The notes: generated by a model not told the origin, from the letters alone. A stretch of 18,990 nt of DNA from Rhodocyclaceae bacterium (GCA_013821865.1 PNJM01000013.1:1-18990); one strand, 5' to 3'; counted from the stretch's first letter, positions 5,368 to 14,096 are shown. Numbers and translations are program-made.

Positions 5368-7074
5368 ATGAACAAGCGGGTGGCAGGCGGCGTGCTGACG
5401 CAGGAGAAGGTGCAACAGCTGGCGGACCAGGTCAGGCGCTGGGAAGAGAACGAGGTGGCCAGCTTCATCAAGCGGGCGCCCGAGCGCAAGACCGAGTTCA
5501 GGACGCTGGGCGGCTTCCCGGTGAAGCGCGCCTACACCGCGCTCGACGCCGCGGACACTCCGCTGGAGGACATCGGCCTGCCGGGCCAGTATCCGTTCAC
5601 GCGCGGTCCGTATCCGACGATGTACCGCGGCCGCTTCTGGACCATGCGCCAGATCGCCGGCTTCGGCACCGCGGAGGACACCAACAAGCGCTTCCGGTAC
5701 CTCATCGCCCAGGGGCAGACCGGCCTGTCGGTCGACTTCGACATGCCGACGCTGATGGGCTACGACTCCGACCATCCGATGAGCCACGGCGAAGTGGGCC
5801 GCGAGGGCGTGGCGATCGACACGCTGGCGGACATGGAACACCTGTTCGAAGGCATCGATCTCGAGAGGATTTCCGTGTCGATGACCATCAACCCCTCGGC
5901 GTGGATCCTGCTTGCCATGTACGTCGCGCTGGCGAAGAAGAAAGGCTACGATCTCAACAAGCTGTCGGGCACCATCCAGGCGGACATCCTCAAGGAGTAC
6001 ATGGCCCAGAAGGAGTTCATCTACCCGATCCGCCCCTCGGTGCGCATCGTGCGCGACGGTATCACGTTCGGCGCGCGCAACATGAAGCGCTACAACCCGA
6101 TCAACATCTCGGGCTACCATATCTCCGAGGCCGGCTCGTCGCCGCTGGACGAGGCCGCGTTCACCATGGCCAACCTCATCACCTACATGGAAGAGGTGAC
6201 CAAGGCCGGCGTCGCGGTGGACGATTTCGCGCCGCGCCTGGCGTTCTTTTTCGTGTGCCAGGCCGACTTCTTCGAGGAGATCGCCAAGTTCCGCGCGCTC
6301 CGCCGAGTCTATGCCAAAATCATGAAGGAGCGCTTCGGCGCCAGGAACCCGGACTCGATGCGCCTGCGCTTCCACTGCCAGACGGCGGCAGCCTCGCTCA
6401 CCAAGCCGCAGTACCAGGTCAACATCGTGCGTACCAGCCTGCAGGCGCTTGCCGCCGTCCTCGGCGGCGCCCAGAGTCTCCATACCAACGGCATGGACGA
6501 GGCGTTCGCCATTCCCAGCGAGGAAGCGATGAAGCTCGCCCTGCGCACGCAGCAGGTCATCGCCGACGAGAGCAACGCCGGCAACGTGGTCGATCCGCTC
6601 GGCGGGGCGTACTTCGTCGAATCCCTCACCACGCAGTACGAGCGCGGGATCTTCAGGATCCTCGACGAGGTGGACAGCCGCGGCGGCACCATCAAGCTGA
6701 TCGAGGAAGGCTGGTTCCAGCGCCGTATCGCGGACTTCGCCTACGAGACGGCGCTGAAGAAGGCGAGCGGCGAGAAGCCGGTGCTGGGCGTCAACAAGTT
6801 CGTCGAGCCCGACGAGAAATTCGACATCGAGCTGCATCCCCACGACGAGACCAGCGAGCGGCGCCAGATCGAGCGCCTGCGGCGTGTGCGCCGCGAGCGC
6901 GACAACGCCAGGGTGGCGCAACTGCTCGACCGCCTGGTCGAAGCCGCCAAGGACGAATCGCAGAACATCATGCCCGTGACCATCGAACTGGTGGAAGCCG
7001 GCGCCTCGATGGGCGACATCGTCGAGAAGCTGAAAGGGCTGTGGGGCACGTATCGCGAAACGCCGGTGTTCTGA
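5368..7074 (+). CDS. hcmA: 2-hydroxyisobutyryl-CoA mutase large subunit
   Basis: TIM-barrel catalytic subunit of an adenosylcobalamin radical mutase, interconverting 2-hydroxyisobutyryl-CoA and 3-hydroxybutyryl-CoA by carbon-skeleton rearrangement. The family core is plain: RGPYPTMY (79-86), WTMRQIAGFGTAE (91-103), a GLSVDFDMPT strand, SGTIQADILKEYMAQ (200-214) and SLHTNGMDEA. Methylmalonyl-CoA mutase has Tyr89 and Arg207 at the substrate carboxylate; here the equivalents are Ile96 and Gln214. Those match Ile90 and Gln208 of Aquincola HcmA, both with the same offset of six, and the length of 568 against about 562 agrees. Isobutyryl-CoA mutase would have Phe and Gln. The barrel lacks a B12 domain, supplied by hcmB. 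GGAGG precedes the ATG, three bases after the GTPase stop. Automated pipelines would probably call this methylmalonyl-CoA mutase. Confidence 0.88.
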   Translation: MNKRVAGGVLTQEKVQQLADQVRRWEENEVASFIKRAPERKTEFRTLGGFPVKRAYTALDAADTPLEDIGLPGQYPFTRGPYPTMYRGRFWTMRQIAGFGTAEDTNKRFRYLIAQGQTGLSVDFDMPTLMGYDSDHPMSHGEVGREGVAIDTLADMEHLFEGIDLERISVSMTINPSAWILLAMYVALAKKKGYDLNKLSGTIQADILKEYMAQKEFIYPIRPSVRIVRDGITFGARNMKRYNPINISGYHISEAGSSPLDEAAFTMANLITYMEEVTKAGVAVDDFAPRLAFFFVCQADFFEEIAKFRALRRVYAKIMKERFGARNPDSMRLRFHCQTAAASLTKPQYQVNIVRTSLQALAAVLGGAQSLHTNGMDEAFAIPSEEAMKLALRTQQVIADESNAGNVVDPLGGAYFVESLTTQYERGIFRILDEVDSRGGTIKLIEEGWFQRRIADFAYETALKKASGEKPVLGVNKFVEPDEKFDIELHPHDETSERRQIERLRRVRRERDNARVAQLLDRLVEAAKDESQNIMPVTIELVEAGASMGDIVEKLKGLWGTYRETPVF

Positions 7075-7086
7075 GCGGAGGCCGAC

Positions 7087-8811
7087 ATGAATGAGCCGCA
7101 GAGTCTGTCGGTCGCCGACTGGGTCGCGCGCTTTCTCGTGGCGCGCGGTGCGGCGCGCGTGTTCGGCCTCCAGGGTGGACACATCCAGCCGGTGTGGGAC
7201 AAGCTGGCCTCGGCCGGCGTGCAGATCGTCGATGTGCGTCATGAAGGCGCGGCGGTGCACATGGCCGCGGCGCACGCCATGCTCACCGGCGAGTTGGGCG
7301 TGGCGCTGGTGACGGCCGGCCCCGGCGTCACCAACTGCGTCACATCGGTCGCCAACGCCGAGCTTGAACGCGCGCCCGTGCTGGTGCTCGGCGGCTGCCC
7401 GCCGGTGCGCCAGGACAACATGGGTCCGCTGCAGGGCACGCCCAATGCCGACATCCTGCGCCCCGTGACGCGCCTGTCGCGCACGCTGCGGGTGGCGGAG
7501 CAGGTGTTGCGCGAGCTGGACTACGCGGTGCGCTGCGCCGAGGGCCATCTCGTGGCGCCCGGTCCGGTCTATGCGGAAATCCCCGCCGACGTGCTGCGCG
7601 AGCCGGTGTCGGCGCGCGCGGCGCTGCCGGAGTTCTTCGAGCGTCGTCCCTTGCCCGTCACCCTGCCGCCCGCCGAGGAAATCGAGCGTGCGGCGCGGCG
7701 GCTGCGCGAGGCGCGCCGCCCGCTGGTGGTGAGCGGGCGCGGCGCGGCGGGTGCGGCGGCTCCGCTGTGCCGCTTCCTCGATGCAAGCGGTGCCGCATAT
7801 CTCGACACGCAGGAAAGCCGCGGTCTGGTGCCGGCGGAGCATGCGTCCTCTGTGGGCGCCATGCGGGCGGCCGCCATGCAGCAGGCGGATCTGGTGATCA
7901 CCGTCGGACGCAAGCTCGACTATCAGTTGGGCTACGGCTCGCCCGCCGTCTTCCCCGACGCGCGCTTCCTGCGCATCGCCGCCCACGCTCTGGAGCTGGC
8001 CGACAACCGCCCGGGCGAGGTCGGGCTGCGGGGCGATCCGCGGGCGACGCTTGCGGCGCTGGCTGACGCGCTGCAGGGCAGCGACAATGCCGCCGCGCGC
8101 GAATGGACCGCCGCCCTGCACGCCAGGCACGCCGAGCGTTCGGCCCGGTATGCGGCAACCCTGGGCGGCGCGGCGCCCGGACGCGACGGCCTGATGCATC
8201 CCAATCGCATTTTTGCTGCGCTGCGCCAGCGCCTGAAAGACGATGCGATCGGCATCGCCGACGGCGGCGACATTCTGAGCTTCGCGCGCCTGGGACTGAA
8301 CACGAGCGCCTATCTCGACGCCGGCGCCTTCGGCTGCCTGGGTGTGGGTGTGCCCTACGCCAATGCCGCCGCGCTGGCCTTCCCCGGGCGGCAGGTGGTG
8401 GCGGTGTGCGGCGACGGCGCTTTCGGTCTGCACGCCATGGAAATCGACACCGCCGCGCGCCACAAGGCGCGCGCCGTATTCGTCATCGCCAACAACGGGG
8501 CGTGGAACATCGAGCGCATGGACCAGGAACTGAATTACGACGGCCGTATCGTCGGCACCACGCTCAACTACTCGGACTACGCCGCCATGGCGCGCGCCTT
8601 CGGCCTGCATGCCGAGCGCGTGGAGCGTGCCGAGGACCTGGGCGCAGCGCTGGACCGGGCGTTCGCCAACGCGCCGGCCCTGGTCGATGTGGTGGTCACG
8701 CGCCACGTCGCCTCCACCGACCTCGACAAGGGCCTGAGCATCGTGCCGGATTACCAGCCGCTTACCGCCTGGGACGCAGCCGAGCGCAAGCGTCTTTCGC
8801 CGGATTCTTGA
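7087..8811 (+). CDS. Thiamine-diphosphate enzyme, candidate 2-hydroxyacyl-CoA lyase/synthase
   Basis: A 574-residue ThDP enzyme of the acetolactate synthase/oxalyl-CoA decarboxylase/2-hydroxyacyl-CoA lyase superfamily. Domains in order: the Pyr domain with the cofactor-activating Glu53 in VRHEGAAVHMA, a central Rossmann-like domain (about 190-330), and the PP domain with the GDG...NN metal-diphosphate motif (GDG 442-444, NN 469-470). The following WNIERMDQE and the segment after it look like lyases that act on 2-hydroxyacyl-CoA rather than acetolactate synthase, though this is judged from memory. Actinobacterial relatives split 2-hydroxyisobutyryl-CoA into acetone and formyl-CoA, and a ThDP enzyme is implicated with a B12 mutase in acetone-degrading sulfate reducers. 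It follows hcmA by 12 bases with GGAGG six bases before the ATG, so it is part of the operon. Oxalyl-CoA decarboxylase or an acetolactate-synthase-like function cannot be excluded. Confidence 0.68.
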   Translation: MNEPQSLSVADWVARFLVARGAARVFGLQGGHIQPVWDKLASAGVQIVDVRHEGAAVHMAAAHAMLTGELGVALVTAGPGVTNCVTSVANAELERAPVLVLGGCPPVRQDNMGPLQGTPNADILRPVTRLSRTLRVAEQVLRELDYAVRCAEGHLVAPGPVYAEIPADVLREPVSARAALPEFFERRPLPVTLPPAEEIERAARRLREARRPLVVSGRGAAGAAAPLCRFLDASGAAYLDTQESRGLVPAEHASSVGAMRAAAMQQADLVITVGRKLDYQLGYGSPAVFPDARFLRIAAHALELADNRPGEVGLRGDPRATLAALADALQGSDNAAAREWTAALHARHAERSARYAATLGGAAPGRDGLMHPNRIFAALRQRLKDDAIGIADGGDILSFARLGLNTSAYLDAGAFGCLGVGVPYANAAALAFPGRQVVAVCGDGAFGLHAMEIDTAARHKARAVFVIANNGAWNIERMDQELNYDGRIVGTTLNYSDYAAMARAFGLHAERVERAEDLGAALDRAFANAPALVDVVVTRHVASTDLDKGLSIVPDYQPLTAWDAAERKRLSPDS

Positions 8812-8842
8812 CCTGGCCGGCTGACGGGCAGGCGTGCGTCCG

Positions 8843-8860
8843 CTAAAATTGTATTTTTAG
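8843..8860. promoter_or_regulatory. AT-rich imperfect palindrome between the ThDP and tandem gamma-CA genes
   Basis: CTAAAATTGTATTTTTAG stands out in a very GC-rich stretch, 25 bases before the next ATG. CTAAAA and TTTTAG are complementary arms. It could be an operator or contain a -10 box (TAAAAT) giving the last gene an internal promoter; the following gene has no visible Shine-Dalgarno. Confidence 0.25.
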
Positions 8861-8884
8861 ACCTTCCGTCTTCCGACCCGTGCC

Positions 8885-9952
8885 ATGAGCCGCGCCCACA
8901 TACTCGACTATACGACCTACAGCCCCGTCATCGGACCCGACGCTTGCCTCGCGCCGGATTCGGCCGTGGTCGGCCGCACCCGCGCCGGCGCGCGGCTGAC
9001 GCTCGGCCCTTTCGCCACGGTGCGCGCCGATGGCGAGCATATCGTGCTCGGCGACGACTGCTTTTTCGGCGAACGCTCGACAGTGCATATCGCCGACGGC
9101 CTGCTGCCGTCCGTCGTCGGCGATCGCGTCGCCGTCGCGCGCTATGCGCTGGTGCACGCCTGTACGCTGGGCGACGACGTGGTCCTCGGCGAGGCGGCGG
9201 TGGTGATGGACGGTGCGGTCGTGGGGCCGGGTGCGGTGATCGGCCCCGGCACGCTGGTGTCGCCGCGCAAGCATCTGGATGGCGGATGGCTATATCAGGG
9301 CAATCCGGCACAGGCTGTCCGGCAAGTGAGCGCCGAAGAACGGCAGGCCGCGCAGCACGCGGTGCGCAGCGGCATGCCGCATCCGCTGGTCAGCGATGCG
9401 CAACTGCCTCTTGCCTCTCCGCACTGGGCGCCTGTACGCTCCGCCGCGGGAGGCGCCGTAGGCGGCATGCCGCGCATCGACGCGCGCAGCTATGTCGCGC
9501 CCGGTGCGCTGCTCGCCGGCGACGTTCGCCTCGCTTCCGAGGTCGGCATCTGGTTCGGCTGCGTGCTCTTCGCGGGCGGCGCGAGCATCGCCGTGGGCAA
9601 GGGCAGCAATGTGCAGGACAACTCCTTCCTCGTCACCGGCGCAGGACGCGGCGACATCCGTATCGGCCGCAATGTCACCGTCGGTCACAACGTCCGCATG
9701 GGCGCGTGCACCATCGGGGACGACAGTCTGGTCGGCATGGGCGCCGAGCTGGAGGACGGCGTGGTGGTCGAGCACGGCGGTTTCGTCGCGGCGCGCGCCT
9801 ACGTGAAGGCGGGGACGGTGGTCAAGGCCGGCCATATCTGGGCGGGCCGCCCGGCGCGCGCTTTCCGTCCGGTGAGCGAGGCCGAGCAGGAAATCTTCCG
9901 GCGCGGCAAGGAAGTCTACGTCGGTTATACGCGGGATTACAGGCGCTTTTGA
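8885..9952 (+). CDS. Tandem gamma-carbonic-anhydrase-fold (left-handed beta-helix) protein
   Basis: A 355-residue protein made of two hexapeptide-repeat domains (about 12-148 and 195-330), each like the gamma-CA/CaiE/PaaY family, joined by a linker and ending in a short helical tail. Single-domain relatives are about 170-200 residues, so this is a duplication or fusion. Aligned by eye to CaiE, the three zinc ligands read His68, Arg86, His91 in the first domain and Val250, His268, Gly273 in the second: neither half is complete but together they supply the full set. RAD (47-49) keeps the conserved Arg and Asp in the first half, while NVQDN (242-246) keeps the other catalytic element in the second. 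The function may be carbonic anhydrase, a thioesterase like PaaY, or only structural. It follows the ThDP gene by 73 bases; operon membership is likely but unproven. Confidence 0.8.
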   Translation: MSRAHILDYTTYSPVIGPDACLAPDSAVVGRTRAGARLTLGPFATVRADGEHIVLGDDCFFGERSTVHIADGLLPSVVGDRVAVARYALVHACTLGDDVVLGEAAVVMDGAVVGPGAVIGPGTLVSPRKHLDGGWLYQGNPAQAVRQVSAEERQAAQHAVRSGMPHPLVSDAQLPLASPHWAPVRSAAGGAVGGMPRIDARSYVAPGALLAGDVRLASEVGIWFGCVLFAGGASIAVGKGSNVQDNSFLVTGAGRGDIRIGRNVTVGHNVRMGACTIGDDSLVGMGAELEDGVVVEHGGFVAARAYVKAGTVVKAGHIWAGRPARAFRPVSEAEQEIFRRGKEVYVGYTRDYRRF

Positions 9953-9985
9953 GCCTCGCAGATAACTGCTGGCAGATCAGGTCGC

Positions 9986-10651
9986 CTAGTCCGGCAGGAC
10001 GATCTGCAGCCCGGCGGTGGCGTCGCGCAGATGGCGCCGGGCCAGTGCCTGCGCCTGATTTACGTCATGAGCAGCAATGGCGTCGAGCATGGCGCGATGT
10101 TCCTGCCATATTGTCTTCCGATACTTGCGCTGGCTCAGCACCTCGCGCATGGCGCGGCGCAGGTGGTTCCAGTACAGTTTCATGGCATCCAGGATGATGG
10201 GATTGCCGGCGAGCTGATAGATGTAGATGTGAAACCCCATGTCGGCTGCGATCAGCTCCGGCACGCTACCCTTGCGCACCGCCGTTTCTCCTCTCTCGAT
10301 GAGCCTCATGCCCTGCTGCACCGTTGCCGGTGTGGCGTGCGCCGCGGCGAGCCCCGCCGCGAGCGGGTCTATGCCCATGCGAAACTCGTACACCGACTTG
10401 AGGAATTCGCGGTCGAGCGGCGCCACCATGAGACCGCGCCGGCCCGATTCGCATACGAAGCGCTGCTGCTTGAGCAGGAGTAGCGCCTGGCCCACGGGCT
10501 GCCGCGACACGTTGAGTTTTTTCGCGACACTGTCCTGGGTGAGCCGTTCGCCGGGTTCGAGGCGACCGTCGCAGATTGCGTCAAGAATGACGTTATAGAC
10601 CTGTTCGACGATGGTCTTCTGCAGCGTAATATTATTCAATTTATCGCTCAA
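9986..10651 (-). CDS. GntR-family transcriptional regulator with FCD ligand-binding domain
   Basis: A 221-residue regulator of the FadR/FCD subfamily, which binds DNA as a dimer and is released by a carboxylate or related effector. The N-terminal winged helix-turn-helix runs from about 11 to 78, including GRLEPGERLTQDSVAKKLNV and the recognition helix after SRQPV. The all-helical C-terminal domain carries the family's metal-site residues Asp137, His141, His185 and His207, so it can probably bind a metal-chelated carboxylate. The start is TTG at 10649-10651 with GGAG about seven bases upstream; no ATG is near. It converges on the hcm operon end with a 33-base gap and lies 48 bases after the GcvR-like gene on the same strand. 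It may regulate the hcm operon, but nothing in the sequence proves this. Confidence 0.88.
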   Translation of the reverse strand: MSDKLNNITLQKTIVEQVYNVILDAICDGRLEPGERLTQDSVAKKLNVSRQPVGQALLLLKQQRFVCESGRRGLMVAPLDREFLKSVYEFRMGIDPLAAGLAAAHATPATVQQGMRLIERGETAVRKGSVPELIAADMGFHIYIYQLAGNPIILDAMKLYWNHLRRAMREVLSQRKYRKTIWQEHRAMLDAIAAHDVNQAQALARRHLRDATAGLQIVLPD

Positions 10652-10699
10652 ACCGATTCTCCGTGGATAGGCGGCTGCCCCAATGCCATGCGAGTTCCT

Positions 10700-11224
10700 T
10701 TACTTGATGGTTTCGTCGAGGGTGATGTCGACCATGAGGTCGTTCGACAGCCGCTCCAGTTCGGCCTTCAGCGCGCGGGCGTCGAGTTCGGCACCGGCGA
10801 GCAGTTCGGCCTGGGCGTGGAACAGCGTCTCGGCGGACATCGGTGCGCTGGACGTGTGCGTGCTGAGTTCTTCGACATTGACGGCATGCCTTGCCAGAAC
10901 CTGCGAGACTTCCCTGACGATGCCGATGCGGTCGTGGCCGATGAGGGCGAGCTTCAGGCGCCGGCCGCGTTGCGGCGCCTCTTCGGCCGTCGAGGACTCG
11001 ACCGTGACCTTGAGCGGGGCGAGGCCGGCCAGCGCCGCCTGCAGGGCTGCGGCCTGAGCCGCAGGCACGCTGACACGCAGGATGCCGGCGAACTTGCCGG
11101 CGAGGTGCGACATGGACGACTCCAGCCAGTTGCCCTGGTGGCGGCTGATGGTGCTGGAGAGCAGCTCGACCAGACCGGGCCTGTCGTCGCCGATGACGGT
11201 GAGCACGAGGAAGGTTTCAGCCAT
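10700..11224 (-). CDS. gcvR: GcvR-like tandem ACT-domain regulator of glycine cleavage
   Basis: The 174-residue protein consists of two ACT domains (about 5-80 and 92-165), the layout of GcvR, which in E. coli binds glycine and acts on the activator GcvA by protein contact. The first domain begins [19 protein letters not shown] and the second [21 protein letters not shown]; the DRPGLV and DRIGIV loops are the amino-acid-binding turns. There is no DNA-binding domain. Its ATG lies inside the end of gcvP, overlapping by eight bases, and GGAGG sits nine bases upstream within gcvP, so the two are translationally linked. In E. coli gcvR is unlinked to gcvTHP; here the presumed regulator travels with its target. 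No gcvA is visible. Family assignment is good; the action on GcvA is inferred. Confidence 0.8.
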   Translation of the reverse strand: MAETFLVLTVIGDDRPGLVELLSSTISRHQGNWLESSMSHLAGKFAGILRVSVPAAQAAALQAALAGLAPLKVTVESSTAEEAPQRGRRLKLALIGHDRIGIVREVSQVLARHAVNVEELSTHTSSAPMSAETLFHAQAELLAGAELDARALKAELERLSNDLMVDITLDETIK

Positions 11225-14093
11225 GGTCTTCAGCCTCCACGGGGGGACAGGAACAGAAAAGATTGCGGTCGCCGTACACGTCGTCGATGCGGTTCACCGA
11301 CGGCCAGAACTTGTTCTCCGCCACCCAGGGCAGCGGGAACGCCGCCTCGCGCCGGCTGTACGGGCGGTTCCACTCGGCATCGGCGAGGTCGGCCTGGGTG
11401 TGCGGCGCGCGCTTCAACGGGTTGTCGTCGGCCGGCCAGGTGCCGTTCTCGACCTTGCGGATCTCCTCGCGGATGCCGATCAGCGCGGCGATGAAGCGGT
11501 CCAGCTCGGCCTTCGATTCCGACTCGGTCGGCTCGACCATGATGGTGCCGGCCACCGGAAAGCTCACCGTCGGGGCGTGGAAGCCGTAGTCCATCAGGCG
11601 CTTGGCGATGTCGATCTCGGCGATGCCGGTGGCCGCCTTGGTGGCGCGGATGTCGAGGATGCACTCGTGCGCGACGCGGCCGTTCTTGCCCGTGTAAAGC
11701 ACGGGATAGTGCTCCTTCAGCCGCGCGGCGATGTAGTTGGCATTGAGGATGGCGAACTGCGTGGCGCGCGTGAGCCCCTCGCCGCCGAGCATGGCGATGT
11801 ACATCCAGGAGATCGGCAGAATGGAGGCGGAGCCCCACGGCGCCGCGGACACCGCGCCCTGGCCGCGGTGCGGTCCCTCGACGGGCTGTACCGCGTGATT
11901 CGCCATGAAAGGCGCGAGATGGGCCTTCAGGCCGATCGGTCCCATGCCGGGACCGCCGCCGCCGTGCGGGATGGCGAAGGTCTTGTGCAGGTTCATGTGC
12001 GAGACGTCGGCGCCGATGGTCGCCGGCGAGGTGAGACCGACCTGGGCATTGAGGTTGGCGCCGTCCATGTAGACCTGCCCACCGTGAGCATGGACGATGG
12101 CGCAGATCTCCTTTACCGCTTCTTCGAACACGCCGTGGGTCGACGGGTAGGTGATCATCAGGCAGGCGAGGTTCGCGGCGTGGCTCCGAGCCTTGGCCTT
12201 CAGGTCGGCGACGTCGACGTTGCCGTTCTCGTCGCAGTCGACCACCACCACCTGCAGTCCGCACATCTGCGCCGTGGCTGGGTTGGTGCCGTGGGCCGAC
12301 TTGGGGATGAGGCAGACGTTGCGCTGCATGTCGCCGCGCGAGGCATGGTAGCGCTGGATCGCCACCAGGCCGGCGTACTCGCCCTGGCTGCCTGCGTTGG
12401 GCTGCATGCAGATGGCGTCGAAGCCGGTGACGGCCTTCAGGCAGTCTTCCAGGCCGCGGATCATTTCAAGGTATCCCGCCGCCTGGTCGAGCGGGGCGAA
12501 GGGATGCATGTCGCCGAATTCCGGCCAGGTGACGGGGATCATCTCGCTGGTGGCGTTCAGCTTCATGGTGCAGGAGCCGAGCGAGATCATCGAGTGGTCG
12601 AGGGCGAGGTCCTTGTTCTGCAGCTTCTTCAGGTAGCGCAGCATCTCGTGCTCGGTGTGGTGGGTATTGAACACCGGGTGCCTGAGGATGGCGTCGCCGC
12701 GCAGGAGACTGGTGATGGGGCTGGCGCCGGCGGCCTGCGCGTCGAGCGCCGCGATGTCGGCCGCCTTGCCGGTGAGGAGTTGCAGCAGGGCGGCGACGTC
12801 CTCGCGCGTGGTCTTCTCGTTGAGCGCGATGCCGAGCACGTCAGCCGAGACGCGGCGCAGGTTGAAGCCGGCGTCGACGGCCGACCGGTAGGCGGCCTGA
12901 GCCTTCGCGCCGAAGTCGACGCGAATCGTGTCGAAGAAGGCGCGGGTGAGGACATTGATCCCGGCCTGGCGCAGCCCCTCGGCGAGGATGCCGGTCAGGC
13001 GGTGGATGCGGCTGGCGATGGTGCGCAGGCCCTCAGGGCCGTGATAGACGGCGTACATGCCGGCCATGTCGGCCAGCAGCACCTGCGAAGTGCAGATGTT
13101 GGAGTTGGCCTTCTCGCGGCGGATGTGCTGCTCGCGCGTCTGCAGCGCCATGCGCAGCGCACGGTTGCCGCGCGCGTCGATGGAGACGCCGATGATGCGG
13201 CCGGCAACGGCGCGCTTGTGCTCGTCCTTCGTGGCGAAGAAGGCGGCGTGCGGGCCGCCGAAGCCCATCGGTACGCCGAAACGCTGCGAGGAGCCGAGGG
13301 CGATGTCGGCACCCATCGCGCCCGGGGATTTCAGCAGCACCAGGGCCATCAGGTCCGTCGCCACGGCGGCAACGCCGCCGCGTGCCTTGATGGCGGCGAT
13401 GGGGGCGCTGAGGTCGGCCACCTCTCCTGCGTCGTTCGGGTACTGCAGCAGGGCGCCGAAGACGTCCTGCCGCGCGGCTTCCTCCGGCGTGCCGAACTTC
13501 AGCTCGAAGCCGAAGAAGCCGGCGCGCGTCTTCACCACGTCGATGGTCTGCGGGAAGCAGGCGGCGTCGACGAAGAAGGCGCTGGACTTCGACCTGGAGA
13601 CGCGCCGCGCCATGGTCATGGCCTCGGCCGCCGCCGTCGCCTCGTCGAGCAGGGAGGCGTTGGCCAGCTCCAGGCCGGTGAGGTCGATCACCATCTGCTG
13701 GTAGTTGAGCAGCGCCTCCAGGCGGCCCTGGGCGATCTCCGCCTGGTAGGGCGTGTAGGCGGTGTACCAGCCGGGGTTCTCCAGCAGGTTGCGCAGGATC
13801 ACCGCAGGCAGGAGTGTGTCGCTGTAGCCCATGCCGATGAGCGACTTGTTGACGCGGTTCTTCGCGGCGATGGCTTTCAGCTTCGCCAGCGCCTCGTGCT
13901 CGCGCATGGGGCCCCCAAGCGTCGGGGGCTGCGGCAGGCGGATGGAAGCGGGCACCGTCTGCTCGATCAACTGGTCGAGGCTGGCGGCGCCGACGGCGGC
14001 CAGCATGGCGGCGGCCTCGGCTTCACTGGGGCCGATGTGGCGCGCGATGAACTCGTCGCGCTGCTCCAGCGCGGTAAGCGGGGTATTCGGCAT
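11217..14093 (-). CDS. gcvP: Glycine dehydrogenase (decarboxylating), P-protein
   Basis: The P-protein decarboxylates glycine with pyridoxal phosphate and transfers the aminomethyl group to lipoyl-GcvH. The 958 residues are full length for the single-chain homodimeric form (E. coli 957). The N-terminal half starts with [17 protein letters not shown]; the C-terminal half carries the cofactor lysine at 704 in [18 protein letters not shown], matching E. coli Lys706. [10 protein letters not shown] and [13 protein letters not shown] are further family landmarks. It starts three bases after the gcvH stop and overlaps the start of the GcvR-like gene, so the three are one transcription unit. No frameshift is seen. 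Assignment is certain. Confidence 0.98.
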   Translation of the reverse strand: MPNTPLTALEQRDEFIARHIGPSEAEAAAMLAAVGAASLDQLIEQTVPASIRLPQPPTLGGPMREHEALAKLKAIAAKNRVNKSLIGMGYSDTLLPAVILRNLLENPGWYTAYTPYQAEIAQGRLEALLNYQQMVIDLTGLELANASLLDEATAAAEAMTMARRVSRSKSSAFFVDAACFPQTIDVVKTRAGFFGFELKFGTPEEAARQDVFGALLQYPNDAGEVADLSAPIAAIKARGGVAAVATDLMALVLLKSPGAMGADIALGSSQRFGVPMGFGGPHAAFFATKDEHKRAVAGRIIGVSIDARGNRALRMALQTREQHIRREKANSNICTSQVLLADMAGMYAVYHGPEGLRTIASRIHRLTGILAEGLRQAGINVLTRAFFDTIRVDFGAKAQAAYRSAVDAGFNLRRVSADVLGIALNEKTTREDVAALLQLLTGKAADIAALDAQAAGASPITSLLRGDAILRHPVFNTHHTEHEMLRYLKKLQNKDLALDHSMISLGSCTMKLNATSEMIPVTWPEFGDMHPFAPLDQAAGYLEMIRGLEDCLKAVTGFDAICMQPNAGSQGEYAGLVAIQRYHASRGDMQRNVCLIPKSAHGTNPATAQMCGLQVVVVDCDENGNVDVADLKAKARSHAANLACLMITYPSTHGVFEEAVKEICAIVHAHGGQVYMDGANLNAQVGLTSPATIGADVSHMNLHKTFAIPHGGGGPGMGPIGLKAHLAPFMANHAVQPVEGPHRGQGAVSAAPWGSASILPISWMYIAMLGGEGLTRATQFAILNANYIAARLKEHYPVLYTGKNGRVAHECILDIRATKAATGIAEIDIAKRLMDYGFHAPTVSFPVAGTIMVEPTESESKAELDRFIAALIGIREEIRKVENGTWPADDNPLKRAPHTQADLADAEWNRPYSRREAAFPLPWVAENKFWPSVNRIDDVYGDRNLFCSCPPVEAEDHG

Positions 14094-14096
14094 GGC

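Noticed and set aside
5368..7074. Isobutyryl-CoA mutase as the identity of the large subunit
   Set aside because: That family has Phe and Gln at the two key positions; here they are Ile and Gln, and the linked ligase gene fits 2-hydroxyisobutyrate.
4318..8706. A 1462-codon open frame on the minus strand
   Set aside because: It lies antisense to four well-supported genes, is rich in His, Arg and Ala with no domain, and is the usual shadow of GC-rich codon use.
9953..9985. Bidirectional terminator between the convergent gamma-CA and GntR genes
   Set aside because: Only a four-pair stem (CTGC/GCAG) with a two-base loop can be drawn, with no T-run.
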